DNA of 64,000 nt from Straminergon stramineum (lineage: Eukaryota; Streptophyta; Bryopsida; Hypnales; Calliergonaceae), in NCBI GenBank assembly GCA_963920665.1, contig OY987264.1:30608906-30672905 (forward strand), in the 5' to 3' direction. The translations under genes and the position numbers were made by a program. Shown in pieces: positions 49,506-61,700 of this stretch (within the stretch, counting starts at the first letter, position 1; each line of letters begins with the position of its first letter). The notes below the pieces were generated by a model that made no database searches, was not told the origin of the DNA, and worked only from the letters and a program-made list of their open reading frames with translations.

Positions 49506-51660
49506 TTATTCTTTGACATGCTTGAAGAATTCTAAAGTTCAAAACTAGACTAAGGTAGTTGACAAATGATCTTAGACTAGTGACTAACACAAAAATGCCA
49601 CAAAAGTTGTTGGAAATTATGTCAATACACAGATTTGTCCTAATAGTGAGTGTAACAAAATGAATTCACGCCTAGTTAAGACTTCGGGTGAGGGAAGATC
49701 CCGAACTTGTACAACTTGATCATCATCTCCTACAATTGGTGAAATTTAGTGATTTTGTTTGATTTTCTTATTAGATCCCGTTTAGTAAACATACAAGGAA
49801 AAAGTGGATATAGTCTCCAATAATATCTCTAAGAAAAATGAAGTAGTTGAAATTTGGATGAAGTTTATTAATTTATATTATACTATGAATGAGATTATGT
49901 GAGTGATGGATGGATGAACAAAATATGATGATTCACTCTTTGACCTCCTTGCATAAGCTAGAGTAGGCCAATAGGGTGCCTAAAGCTTATTACTTTACCA
50001 ACTAAAGCCTTTCAACTTGTCCCACAAAAGGTACCCTACCCTATTCATTGTGACCTACATAATCCCAAGTTCCCAATTCCACCTTCATATACATGAGGTG
50101 TACATTTTTATTCTAGAGTATACACCTTGGATTCGTGAAGATGGAATTGAGATGATAGGTTGGTTTCTTTACTAATTACCTAACCATCCAAAGTCAATTT
50201 CTAATGCTTACATAGAACAACTGGATCTAGAGATTATGAATTACTTCTATTTGTGTCAAGGCATTCACATTCACTTGCAAAAAAAGAGGTTGACAAATGA
50301 GATTGTGTTTTAGACTAAAGATGGAGTTGTGATTCATTGTTGAGAATCTAGGATCGTAGATCACGTCTTTCTACCCAACAAGATTCAACCAAACCTTAGA
50401 CAATTCAATATTAGGTACCCTGTTGGAATACTTATTTGGACCTTAATCATTATACTTAGTCTTGGGAGTTGATAGGACTTATTGCATTTGTTAAGTTGAT
50501 GTTGTCGGTAGAGGAACTTGCCTAGAGACATCTATTCAAGTATAGGATATGCTAGTAACACAAATGTCAAATTTTGTGAGTACATGATTCAACCTTCAAT
50601 GTCATAGCTACTATAGCAAGTCAACAAACCTTCAACTTTTGTCATACAATTAGAGTCATAGATAGGAGATATTTTGCATTGAGCTCTCTATTCTCCAACC
50701 ACAATTCACCCCCATTACTCTACTCACATATTCAATAGCATGTGCATTGAGCATGTCTAAACAGAGAAAGGAATTCAATTCAATACAATACTACTTGAAT
50801 ACCCCAAATTGACCATTCCAAATTGAACTATATTATTTTACCAATCCTCACTTAGACAAAATATAAACATCTTAAGAAACTCTTTAATCCACCCAAAAGA
50901 TTTAGAAACTGCCAATTCAATAGAAGACAATTGTAGTTGTTTCTTAGTCAAATTTAGTTTTTGTGCAATTGCAATTGAAGTTGTTTTTTAATTGAATTTA
51001 GTTTTTTTGCAACTATAAATTAACTCAATGGATTTTTTTGTGGAGTGTAGGCTTGTCCACATTGACAATTGCAATGAATATTGGATCAAGAATATTCAAC
51101 TAAATTCATTCTAAATTTGAACTTTGTCACATTCTTAAATCCTATACTTCATTTTATGATTGCTTTGCAACTAAAACAATGTATAGACAAGATTTGGTGT
51201 AAATAACAGTGGTTGTAGTAGTCATAGGATAGTTGTATAAGACGCTTAGTTGTTGTAGACAAGTTTTTTTTCCTAGAGAAAAACATTGGCTTAGATGCTT
51301 TTAAATCCTTTTTCAAAGGTAGGAAGACAAGCAGGTATTACAATTTGGAATTATAAGGTTTGTCAAGATGTTAACACTCAAGCACTTTCAACAACAGATT
51401 TAAGAAATAAATTTCCAATTAACTTCTTTGATGGAATGCCCTTGTTAGCTTGTCTATTTGGATTTATTGGAATCAAAATTATCTCTTGCTTATATACTAT
51501 GCATAAGAGCCTTGACAAGCAATGTGGGACAATCAATCCGTATCCTCATATCCCAATCCATACATGTATCACACATATCCTCATATGACTCGTAAATGAC
51601 TTACACATGTACTTGTAAATGCATTTGCATACATACATGTAATTTGTATTTGTATTTGCA

Positions 51661-51685
51661 TATATATATATATATATATATATTC
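51661..51685. repeat. (TA)n microsatellite
   Basis: About 12 TA dinucleotides in AT-rich DNA. Confidence 0.9.
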
Positions 51686-52350
51686 GTATTTTAATTCATA
51701 CCTATATATTGAAGAGCTAGAGTGTTTTTAACTAATTCAAGAGGAAGGGACTACATTGAATTTTGGAGTCAAAGTTTAATCTCTAAAAGACTAAGGAATT
51801 TTTGGGGGCTTTCAACAATTTTGGTAGACATTGCAATTCTAATTTTTGATCCTAAAGTTGGAATTTCTCAAGTAAATGAAAACAAGGATTTTCTTGAGTG
51901 GAGACCAAATTTCACTAAATTTGGAGTAGTAGTTACAAAGTTATGTCCAATTTAATCTTTTTATTCTCAATACTAGTAGTTGAGCACTAGGCAAAACCGC
52001 AAAATACCTTTTATACTTGGTTGGGTCTTTCTTTCTTGAATGCTTCTTAATTGATTCTCAACTAAACTTCAAAGCAAGTTATTAACTTCTAAAATTTGTG
52101 ACACATACAGTTTGCCAAAAAAAACTTAGAAGATGAACTATGCATTTTCAATGTCATGTGGGAAAAAAATTCAAAATTTCAAGAGAAGTATCTTATGATC
52201 AATGAGTTTTCACTTTGGATTTTTAACATAGTAGACTTCAAAGTGCTAGGTCTATGATGTCACAATTGAATTGAAAAAATTAATCAAAAGGAATTATGGT
52301 TTAAGCTCTTGGATTGAGACCAAAAGCATATTTCATCTCATATAATTGTA

Positions 52351-52920
52351 CAATAGGGTATCAATCAAAATGGCATTTTTGCATTCCCTAGGGAAAGAAC
52401 TTTTATTGCTGCTAACTTTGACACCCTCCCAAGGGTTGAAAAGTTGTTCTTTGACCATGAAATTTTAGCACAACATTTCTTTTATATTAATAAACATGTA
52501 TGTTAAATTTGAAGGTCAAAAAATTTACAAAAAAAAAGATATTTGAAATCTACCAACATGAGTAGCAGTGAGAAAAGTTTCATTGTTGTTTACTTTAACA
52601 CCATCCCAAGGATTTTTAAAACAATATTTTCCCATAAGACTATCTCTATGTTGATTACATTTGTGAAAAATTTCAAGTCTAAAAGATCCATACAAAAAAA
52701 TATATTCAAAATCTACCAACATGTGTTGTTGTGAGAAACAATTGGGGAAACCATTTTGCTACTACCAACTTTGACACCTTCCCTAGGATTGAAAATTAGT
52801 TACTTTAAGTTACCATGAAATTTTTGACACAACATCATCTCCATGTTTATAACATGTGTGCCAAATTTCAAGGCCACAAGATGAATACAAAAAAATATAT
52901 TCAAAATCTATCAACATGTA
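52351..52920 (+). repeat. Left terminal inverted repeat of the mariner element
   Basis: Imperfectly complementary to 54,272-54,857. The recurring motif sits at about 52,546, 52,710 and 52,902, a spacing of roughly 165-190 bp, each next to blocks such as CTTTGACACC(C/T)TCCC. Confidence 0.8.
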
Positions 52921-52926
52921 TGTCCT

Positions 52927-54000
52927 TTATTGAGCTTCAATCATTACTTGTAACCTAAAGGTCATAGAATGACACAATTGAAGGAGCTTTGTACCATTGA
53001 TTGACCTCCAATCTCTTTCAATAACTATCTTTAATTCATCTAAGTTTTTAGGACCTGCCTTGCCATGTTGCACAACATCTTTTGGAATCTTCTAGAGGTT
53101 CTCGAGTGGATTGAGATTGGGAGAGTTTGCAGGCCAATTGAGCTTCTCCAGTAGGTGTGTTTGTCTCCATTTTTCACATAATTTGCTATGATGGACAAGT
53201 GTGCCATCTTCCATGAGCAATACTTAGGGGACTTTACCCATAAAATGAAGCAATTTGTCATCATAGACCACTTCCACAAAATCCTTAGTTGAACGTTGAT
53301 TTTTAGGCATAAAGACAAGTTTTGACTTTTGCCCTCTAGAAAATGCACCCCAAATTATCAAAGAAGTCCGTCCACTTTTGAAAGTAGGAACTATACAACT
53401 TGATGAGTAATTCTCATATGTAGTTTTCTAAACATGAATTTGCCTAAAATTTTTCCCAACTTCAAAGGTAGATTCATTTGTCGAAATGATACACTCCCAC
53501 TCTTCTACACTCCATCCACAGTAGTTCTAAGCAAAAGTCAATCGCTAAGACATGTGACGAGGTGCCAAAAAAGGTTTTTTGACTACAATTTGACTGAAAA
53601 TGCCACTTCTCTGTAATGTTCTGTGGATAGTAATCCTACTCACTTGTGTAGGATATATATTGGTAATCTCAGAAAGCAACAAACGACAATGAGTTTTTAA
53701 GTACTACACAATAGTACGAACATCTCTATCACTAAGCTTCTTAGCATGACCTCCACCACAAGGTTTGCTCTTGTAAGTTCCATCTTCTTTGAATTTCTTC
53801 ACTAACCTCTAAACTATTCTAACAGAAACTCCAACAATGGCTCCTATGTAAACTTCTGAAGTCCCTGCCTCACTCAAACTAATGCAAGCAGAAATTTCAT
53901 CTAAAATTACCATCATCTTCTCACTTTCACAATGCAAATTAGATCCCAAAATCTCAGTAACCAACCCTCATGCACTCATTCATCACCCAATCCTTCAATT
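52927..54000 (-). pseudogene. Degenerate Tc1/mariner (DDE) transposase
   Basis: Read on the minus strand, one frame carries transposase landmarks in order: a helix-turn-helix region ending GGGHAKKLSDRDVRTIV, the RHMS-RLTFA stretch, STNESTFEVG, GAFSRGQKSKLVFMPKN, LLMEDGTLVHHSKLCEKW and NWPANSPNLNPLENL, then a normal-looking stop (TAA at 52,927-52,929). At least five in-frame stops interrupt it, for example after GKVP, after PLENL (expected Trp, TGG to TAG) and in HMS-RL. The first catalytic Asp is Asn (STNES for SDES-type), and SPDLNP is SPNLNP. It cannot encode active protein. The N-terminal limit is approximate. Confidence 0.85.
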
Positions 54001-54271
54001 CATCACAAATCACACTCTCTATAATGCTCCATTAAAAATGCAAGCATTGAAAATCACATGAGAAAGCTTCTTCATGCGTGTATGATACTTAGTTTATAAG
54101 CAAGTGGATTCTTCTAGATGCGACAACTACACACTTCTAGATTTATTTGTTACTAATTTTTTAAAAGCATTTATGTTTAAGGATTGCATTAAATGGATAA
54201 TTTCAATGCAAAAGCATGAGGTGTCAAAGATATTGCAACATTTTCAATGTCTTTAAAACTATTTTTGATAC

Positions 54272-54857
54272 TTACACACGTCGGTAGATTTTGAATATAT
54301 TTTTTTGTATTCATCTTTTGGCCTTGAAATTTGGCACACATGTTATAAACATGGAGATGATGTTGTGTCAAAAATTTCATGGTAACTTAGAGTAACTATT
54401 TTTCAGCCCTAGGGAGGGTGTCAAAGTTGGCAGTAGTGAAATGGTTTCCCCAATTGTTTCTCACAACAACACATGTTGGTAGATTTTGAATATACTTTTT
54501 TGTATGGATCTTTTAGACTTGAAATTTTTCACAAATTTAATCAACATAGAGATGGTCTCATGATAAAAAATTTATGGGCAAATATTGTTTTAAAAATCCT
54601 CGAGATGGTGTTAAAGTCAGCAATAGTGAAATTTTTCTCACAACTACACATGTTGGTAGATTTCAAATATCATTTATTGTGTAAATTTTTTGACCTTAAA
54701 ATTTGATTCCCATATTATTAACATAAATTCAATGTTGTGCCAAAAATTTCATGGTCAAAGAACAACTTTTCAGCCCTCGAGAGGGAGTTAAAGTTGGTAG
54801 CAATGAAAGTTTTTTCCCTGGGAATGCAAAAATGCCATTTTGATTAGTACCCTACTG
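54272..54857 (-). repeat. Right terminal inverted repeat of the mariner element
   Basis: Inverted partner of 52,351-52,920. The complementary motif GTTGGTAGATTT occurs at about 54,281, 54,475 and 54,652, three copies mirroring the left arm. Confidence 0.8.
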
Positions 54858-54859
54858 TA

Positions 54860-57800
54860 CAATATATACTTGGCATGGCCAATATTGTCATTGCACACCT
54901 CTTGTGCTATACCCAATTATAACAGTGAAATTTCGATTTTGAAGGTTGGCACTTAGTATCTAGAATTGTGACTTTGGAGTATATTTATTTAAGTTTGGTT
55001 ATTGTCTAGCAATGATTTTTCTAGAAACCATGTATTGCTTTTGTATGTATGTGATCACATGTTGGAGTGTATCAATTGTAGTTATTCCAAAGATTGCAAT
55101 CTCGAGTTCACATAATGGAATTTTTGTAATTAGTGCACAGGGGGGTCAATGTGTTAAAAAAATAAGGATATAGGTGCAAACAACCACTATTTTACAAGGG
55201 GGTATGAATTATTTTTTTTTTCACATGCTATCATTATGTAATTTTCTGATGGGACCTATTATTCCATACCCTATAGTACATTAAAGACATCCAATGCCAT
55301 TTTCGATACCTTATATTACTCTAAACCCATTTATAATTTTTAGCCCCCATTTTTCTAACATACCCTATCATTTGTTTGCACATATGTTGCTACTCCAACC
55401 GCTCACTACCTCCCCCCCCTTGAATTGGTGATCTATTGTGCATAGTACTAAAATTGAGGTTACAAATATTTAGGGATTGATACATGGGTTGAGCAATTTT
55501 CTTTGGTTTGTGAATTTGTCTCACAAATTTGTAGTTGTTTTCACATTGAGTTGTCTTCTTCATGAATTGAGGCTTCAGCCCCACTTTTACAACTCTTAGC
55601 AATTGAGAAGGTTTAGATGTCTTAACACCACTTCAAGTGGAATTTTTTCTTGAATCCTCAAAGGTAAAATGATGAAATCTAAACCTTAGTATAGAAAAAA
55701 TTAAGACAACTTAGTTTTCTTCGGCATGCATTTGTAGAGTCCAACAAGTCTATGAGGACACACTTCCTTAATGCTAAAACTTCCACGAAGTGTTGCCATG
55801 TAGATATTTCTAAGTGCACCAAGACTTGAGATGTATTGAGATATTGGTCCTTATTTTTGGTATCATACATAGTTGTCTTAAATAGCAATAAATTTTTCTA
55901 TAATTTTAAGGAACACCATGGAGTGGTTTAGACACATAGCAAAATCTTCATTCATTATTCCACAAATTGAAGGGATGCTTTTGGACTACTATTGCAATTG
56001 TGTAAGGGAGTCTAAGGGAATCCAAAAGACGACATTCAAATCCAAATAGATGACAATAGTCTCCCCTATAGGATCAACAATTGGAAGCTATGTGTGTTTG
56101 CTTTAACCACTTGTAACATGCATTTTTAATTTAAAAAATGATTTGACTAAAATTTGTGTGATAAAAGCTTTAATTTGACGTCATAAAATTTGATGTTGCA
56201 TTATACAATTGGTTGCTTAGGCAATTTAAGATTCAAAGGTTGTGCAAATTTGTGAAGGCAATTGCCCAATTTTGAAATACAATGGCTTAATATAACGATA
56301 TAAAAAATGAAATTAGAAAGCTCAAGTTTGTTTCTTTATTGAACCACTAAAATTTAGGTTTATGTATTGATCCTCAAGCAATTGAGTATGATCATTGATA
56401 GTATACCATATTGCACAAGGGTGATTGCAAGAATCACTTCACATTTTTGGCCATAGAATTAGCAATACTACATAGAACTATCAATGCACTTGCAATTTTG
56501 GACTATTGATTTAGGGCACCTATAGATCTAAATCGTCAATTCAGTACTATGCAATATTATAGACTACTACGGAATACTACAAAAGCCATTGGAAGCAAAA
56601 AATAGTAGAAAAGGGGTCTATGAACCTTTTCATTTTTCATAATTCAAAAAAAATTCAAAAAAATTCCATTATGAAAGCCATTTTGCTAAAGAAGATTGGG
56701 CTTGCATTGCACCAAAGAATTCATGTAGGAAATTTTTTCCCTCTTTGTAGCCTTCATGCCAAGGAAGGTCACTTTAACCCCATGTGCACAACTGACATGT
56801 TGCTATTTTCACAAAAACTCATAGTTAGTCCTTGAAAAACTAGTACACCTCCAACATATCCAATTTGTGGTTTCCAATCTGCATTTTTGGGTCGAAAATA
56901 GTACCCCCCTTCCCCCAATGGTCCAAATAGACATCTAATTGGAGGTAGGTTAAAAATAGTAAAATAATTTGAAAAAATTACAAAATGTTTGCAACTACGG
57001 CATCTACCTTCATTCCAAATTTCACATCAAATGGACAAACAATGCCAAAGTTATGAGCACAAAAACACCCATCCAAAGGCAAGAAGACAAGAAATAAGAA
57101 AAGTGTTTCTTGCAATCACCCACAAACACCTTAAAAAAAACAAGAATCCCATTTACATCATGAAATTATACAACAAATCAACAACTTCAAAGTGCTTATA
57201 ATCTAGATAGATAAAATATACAAAGTTGTATTATGTAAATGCATCATGTCCAGAGGGCTTCAAACCATCAATAATTCAAATCTAAAAGCAATCTAAAAGC
57301 ATAGAGAGTAGCAAAAATTCTCCCATAGATTGAGATTACTTTCAAAGATATATGTATAAAGAACTTCTTCAAAATTTTCAAGAAAATTGGGTCAAATCCA
57401 AGTAAAATTTGCCCTCATGAGGCTAGAACACTCTATATGATGATATAAACACCATTTGTTCCATAGAGTTTTAGTTGGAACTAGAAAAGCCCTGGGGAAG
57501 TAGAAAGCCCATTTATTGTTACTATAAGCTAGAAATTCCCAAAATATTGCAAACCTGGTATTTGATGAGCACAATGTCTTATGACCAATTTACTTAAAGT
57601 ACATCAAACTAAATATTACCTATATCATGGTATGCAAATACAATCATAAAAGGCTCTCAATCACCAAGTGTCCAATATATATAAAGGGAGTGCATTATTG
57701 TTTTTCAGGTAGTAAATAATCAAATTTTCTTTGCAACACCAAGAGCATGTCAATCTTTGTTATGTTAGTAATTATAATAAAGTATAAAAATCAATTTCTA

Positions 57801-58792
57801 CTATACGATATTTATACTTGAATGTTTAAAGATTTGAATTCCTATAATAGTGACATCTTATATTTTGACATTATTTATTGGAAGACTTGATAGTTATTGG
57901 AATAAAGCGAAGTACATGCTAAATCCATTGAATACACAAAGCAAAAATAAACACCTAATTACATTCAAGAAGCTTCACAACCATACCCTGAGTAAACCAC
58001 CACATTTGTTCATTCCATTTGAGTCACCATGTGCCATCAATGAACAATTCAAACTGAAACTGAAATGTACATAATCGGTACATATTACATAATGTCCCAA
58101 ATAGAAGGATGTCCCCAATAGGGTGGCTTTCCTTAATGCTCCATGAAGAAAGCTGTGCATCACTTGTGTCTGGGCGTCTGGACATTGGAACTCAATGCTG
58201 TAGAGCAACTGAAGTCGATGGAGATGAGACAGTGTAGGAATTGGAAGTAATGAAGCCGGGGTGAAAGAAGGTCGTAGAACTCGAAGCGAACTTCGCCGAA
58301 GATTTTTAATTGAAGAGCGTTTTGCGGTGTCTTTTGCAAATTGTTTTGTGTCTCTAGATCAGATTTTCAGAGTGGTAGCGGATCGGAATAGAACATAAGT
58401 GATGATTGTGGAGGACCATTGCGGTGCAGCTGGTGCAAATCAAAATAGTGTCGGGCGAAGCTGAGAATAGGTTTAAGAAGCAATGGCGTGAAAACAGAGT
58501 TTCTCTTCTTTTAAGGCTCCATGGCCAGCTAGAGCCGATGATCGGCGTGAGTGTTGTAGGCCTGAGTCTTCGAGCTGCTTTGAATTCTGCTAATGCTTGA
58601 CTTCTAAAGCGGTCTTCCTGAAGTATTGAGTGCCCGATTGAGTGCGGGTTCGAGTATGTAGTGCCAATTATCTGCCAAGAAAATGTGGCGTTTAATTCGA
58701 TCGGGAGCTGATAATTTGTTATTGGCTGCAACGTAGAAAGCGAACCGCTCATTTGAACATCTCTGAGCTGTTTGTACGTACAGACGACGACA
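54860..58792. other. AT-rich intergenic DNA and 5' flank of the SHOC1-like gene
   Basis: Mostly AT-rich without recognisable genes. From about 58,130 composition becomes genic, marking the promoter and 5' UTR of the next gene. A 184-codon minus-strand frame (58,354-58,908) overlaps the first exon of that gene and shows no family signal. Confidence 0.6.
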
Positions 58793-61700
58793 ATGAAGCT
58801 CGACGGCCGTGAAGTCTTCAGATATGTTAGGAGTCTATTACCTGTTCCTGCGCTTGATTCCTCTGCTGATGAACTGTTTGGTTTTGATGGATTTAAGACC
58901 TTTGACAATATATTGGCTCGGGAGATACTTACTACTCACATCCGTGCTCTCGAAACAAGAGTCGACGTCTCCGAAGAAATTGATATCATGTGCCCGAGCC
59001 GGTTAGCTGAACAATTCATTGGTCAACTCCTTCCTCACGCATTACCGAGCTGCGTTATCAATGATTTTACAGAGTCCGATTCTCTTATGAAAGCGTGTAC
59101 ATGGTTAGAAGGCACGGAAATAAACACTCTCGTCGTGGTGAGAGAACTTGAAGCGTACATGATGCAAGACCTGCCTGATGACTGCTGGCGGTTCAATAAG
59201 AGCTTGAACGAGGATATCTTGGAAACACATTTCAATTCCGTCAAGGAACTCGAGTGCCTCACATTGAGAAGCAGCACCAAACCGCAGGTTCGGGGCTTTC
59301 TTAATTACTTTTGTGTTTCCATACATTGTTGTATTTGAGGTAAATCAAGAAGTTCTGGTGATGGACAAAAACTATTGTAAGTGCTATGTACCTGCTATTA
59401 AATAGACGTTGCGGAGCCTACATAAATGAAGTAGGTGCACAGTACGCAGTCATGCCACAAGTTGTTGCTGGAGTTTCTACTTTGAGGTCTCTAGCTTCAT
59501 GGAAGCTCTCAGCAGCTACTTCGTGAGTTTCGACAATCACTTGATGAGTGCTTCGTGTTCGGAAAAATAACTAAAATTTTCCTCCTGAGCTACTCAAGAT
59601 GCGAGTATGCATTAGATAACATCTGTATAGTTCGGATCGGATGACCGTAGCTCTTCTTTCGCCTTCTGCGAATGCAGGTTCAATATGCGATCAAGCCGGG
59701 ACACTCAGCCACCCCGCTTACACGCGACGGAGTGTGTGAGAAAGGGAGTAGTGTGCAACAAACTCTGCTGGATGATGCCAGTTTCAATTTGAAGATTGAG
59801 AAATCCAAGCATCACAAGTTTGGTAAAACGTTTGAGCTCAAACCTTGGGCTAAAGATTCGTCATTGGAGCAGCATTCTGGTCAAAGCTTACCATATACTG
59901 TGAATATTGATATCCAGAATCTGGCGGGAACAGTTGGTGAATGTGAGGTTGAGGGGCCAACAGAACTGCTTGGCTTTGACTCCGCCGATTTTCTACTGGA
60001 CAAATTGCAATTCAGGCCGAATTTGGTGCAGCACAAAATCCAGGCTGAAATTTCGCCATCATGTGTTGTCGGTTGTTTGGGTTCGTTGGACGAAAACTCA
60101 GTGACTCGGGGTATAAAAACTGCTACCAAACATGCTGCGAGGAATACAGTGAAGGTTTTATTTGAGCTTCCAGAGGTTCTGGAGGACGGATACCTTGGTA
60201 GTTCCTTAGATTTGAAGCTTGGAACATACATCATTACCAGCATGCTGAAGCCGAATCCCGTGGAACTTGAGGACTTCGATTCTCGAGATATTGCTTTTCA
60301 ATACTTTGAAAAGTTATTAGTTCTTCCAGAGTTGGCATTACAAACCTCTAGCTTTCATTTCCTCCAAGCACCAACCTTCATTGAAGAACATCAACCACGT
60401 TTAACGGTAGATGTGTTTAAGGATTTGTTCCGAACGAAAGCCCTGCCAAGTCCTACCTCTGCTAGCGATTGGTTGTACCTAGATTGGCATTTGTCTCAAG
60501 TTGGACACTGCAACAATTATGGATGTTTCCATCTTCAGAGAAGACTCCTAGAGAACGAGCTGAGTGTGACATCTCCGAAAGATACGATCTCAGGAAAAAG
60601 ATTTACTGATCATCAGTTGCTGCTCGGTCTCGCTGATGACTTTTTGCCTTGGCATCTTGCCGAAACAGAGTGTGATAACGACACCATGGAGTATCCTGCT
60701 GGTAAACTGCATGCTTCTGTATCAACCTCCGTGCTCAATATTAGCAATTTCACGTACACAGCTGAGAAGATCGAGGAAATAAACTACTCGGATCAATCAG
60801 TGTTGACGGATGAGAAAAGAATTCCGGATCAACCCCCATTGGCGGGATCCAGTCCCACCTCTATGGATACTGTCCTCTCACTTATGAAACAGGCTAGGCA
60901 AGGGGTTTTATCAAGAGACGCCAAATCGAAGCAAGCATCAGAGATTGAATACCATCAGGAGGTATATTCTTTTTACTTTAACCTCCCTAAATTGATTGTT
61001 ACTCCAGTTTAACACTTCCGTGGGGAATTCAAGGAGTAACAATCAATTCAGAATACTTTCAACCAGTTTGGACGTTCAACACTTCCGGGCAGTGATCAAA
61101 GCTAAGCGCTTATCGCATCCCTCAAGTCGATTCCACAAAGTTGAGTGCTTTTTTTGTACGTCGTGCTATCATCCATGGGCGGTCATCAAACACAAATTAT
61201 AGTGAAGGATTGAAACTAAGCCTCTTATTCATTGCTCTCTCGCAGGTTTCTCATGGCATTTCAAACACCATTCATCAATCTCACGATCTGTCCCAGGAGG
61301 ATTGTCAAGTCTTGGAGTCAGCATCGACCGCTGTTAAGATCCCCAGCCCAATTCCATTGCACTCTGTAGGTGTTGATGCTGCTTCGAATTGCTTATTTCA
61401 ATCTTTGAAACATATTGAACGAGGATTACCAGAACCTCTCGACACTCTTGCACGTCCCTCCAAGGATATACCTCAAATAGGGTTCAAATCAGCACCAACT
61501 TCGCAACTAGTTCTCGAAGAATTGAACCCGCACCAATCAGAAGTGGATGACGTAACTCAGCTCTCTAGTGGATTTGGACCTCATCTCGTACTTGTTGCAA
61601 ATATACTGCAACCAGAAGGCTCTATACTTTTGCAGAGACGAAGCTCTTACCAGAAAATTCTTGGACTCGAGAATGAAGACTTACAAGTAGTTGAAAGAGA

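Larger units (their letters stand above)
48340..52350. other. 3' flank of SERAC1-like gene, then AT-rich intergenic DNA
   Basis: The first few hundred bases are likely 3' UTR. A possible element occupies 48,929-49,505. The rest to 52,350 is AT-rich with a TA microsatellite at about 51,661-51,685. No gene or RNA gene recognised. Confidence 0.6.
52351..54857 (-). mobile_element. Tc1/mariner transposon with long compound inverted repeats
   Basis: A 2507-bp element flanked by TA on both sides (52,349-52,350 and 54,858-54,859). Ends read CAATAGGGTATCAATCAAAA and, inverted, CAGTAGGGTACTAATCAAAA; CAGT-type ends and a TA duplication are typical of Tc1/mariner. Each arm is about 570-590 bp, and within each arm a motif around AAATCTACCAACATG recurs three times. 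The centre holds a broken transposase on the minus strand. The arms are diverged from each other, indicating an old insertion. Confidence 0.85.

Noticed and set aside
51295..51588. A 97-codon plus-strand frame
   Set aside because: AT-rich, no splice partners and no recognisable motif; chance frame.
53040..53348. A 102-codon minus-strand frame
   Set aside because: It is an out-of-register reading of the mariner transposase remnant; the frame with transposase motifs is a different one interrupted by stops.
58354..58908. A 184-codon minus-strand open frame
   Set aside because: Overlaps the promoter and first exon of the SHOC1-like gene on the other strand; no family resemblance.
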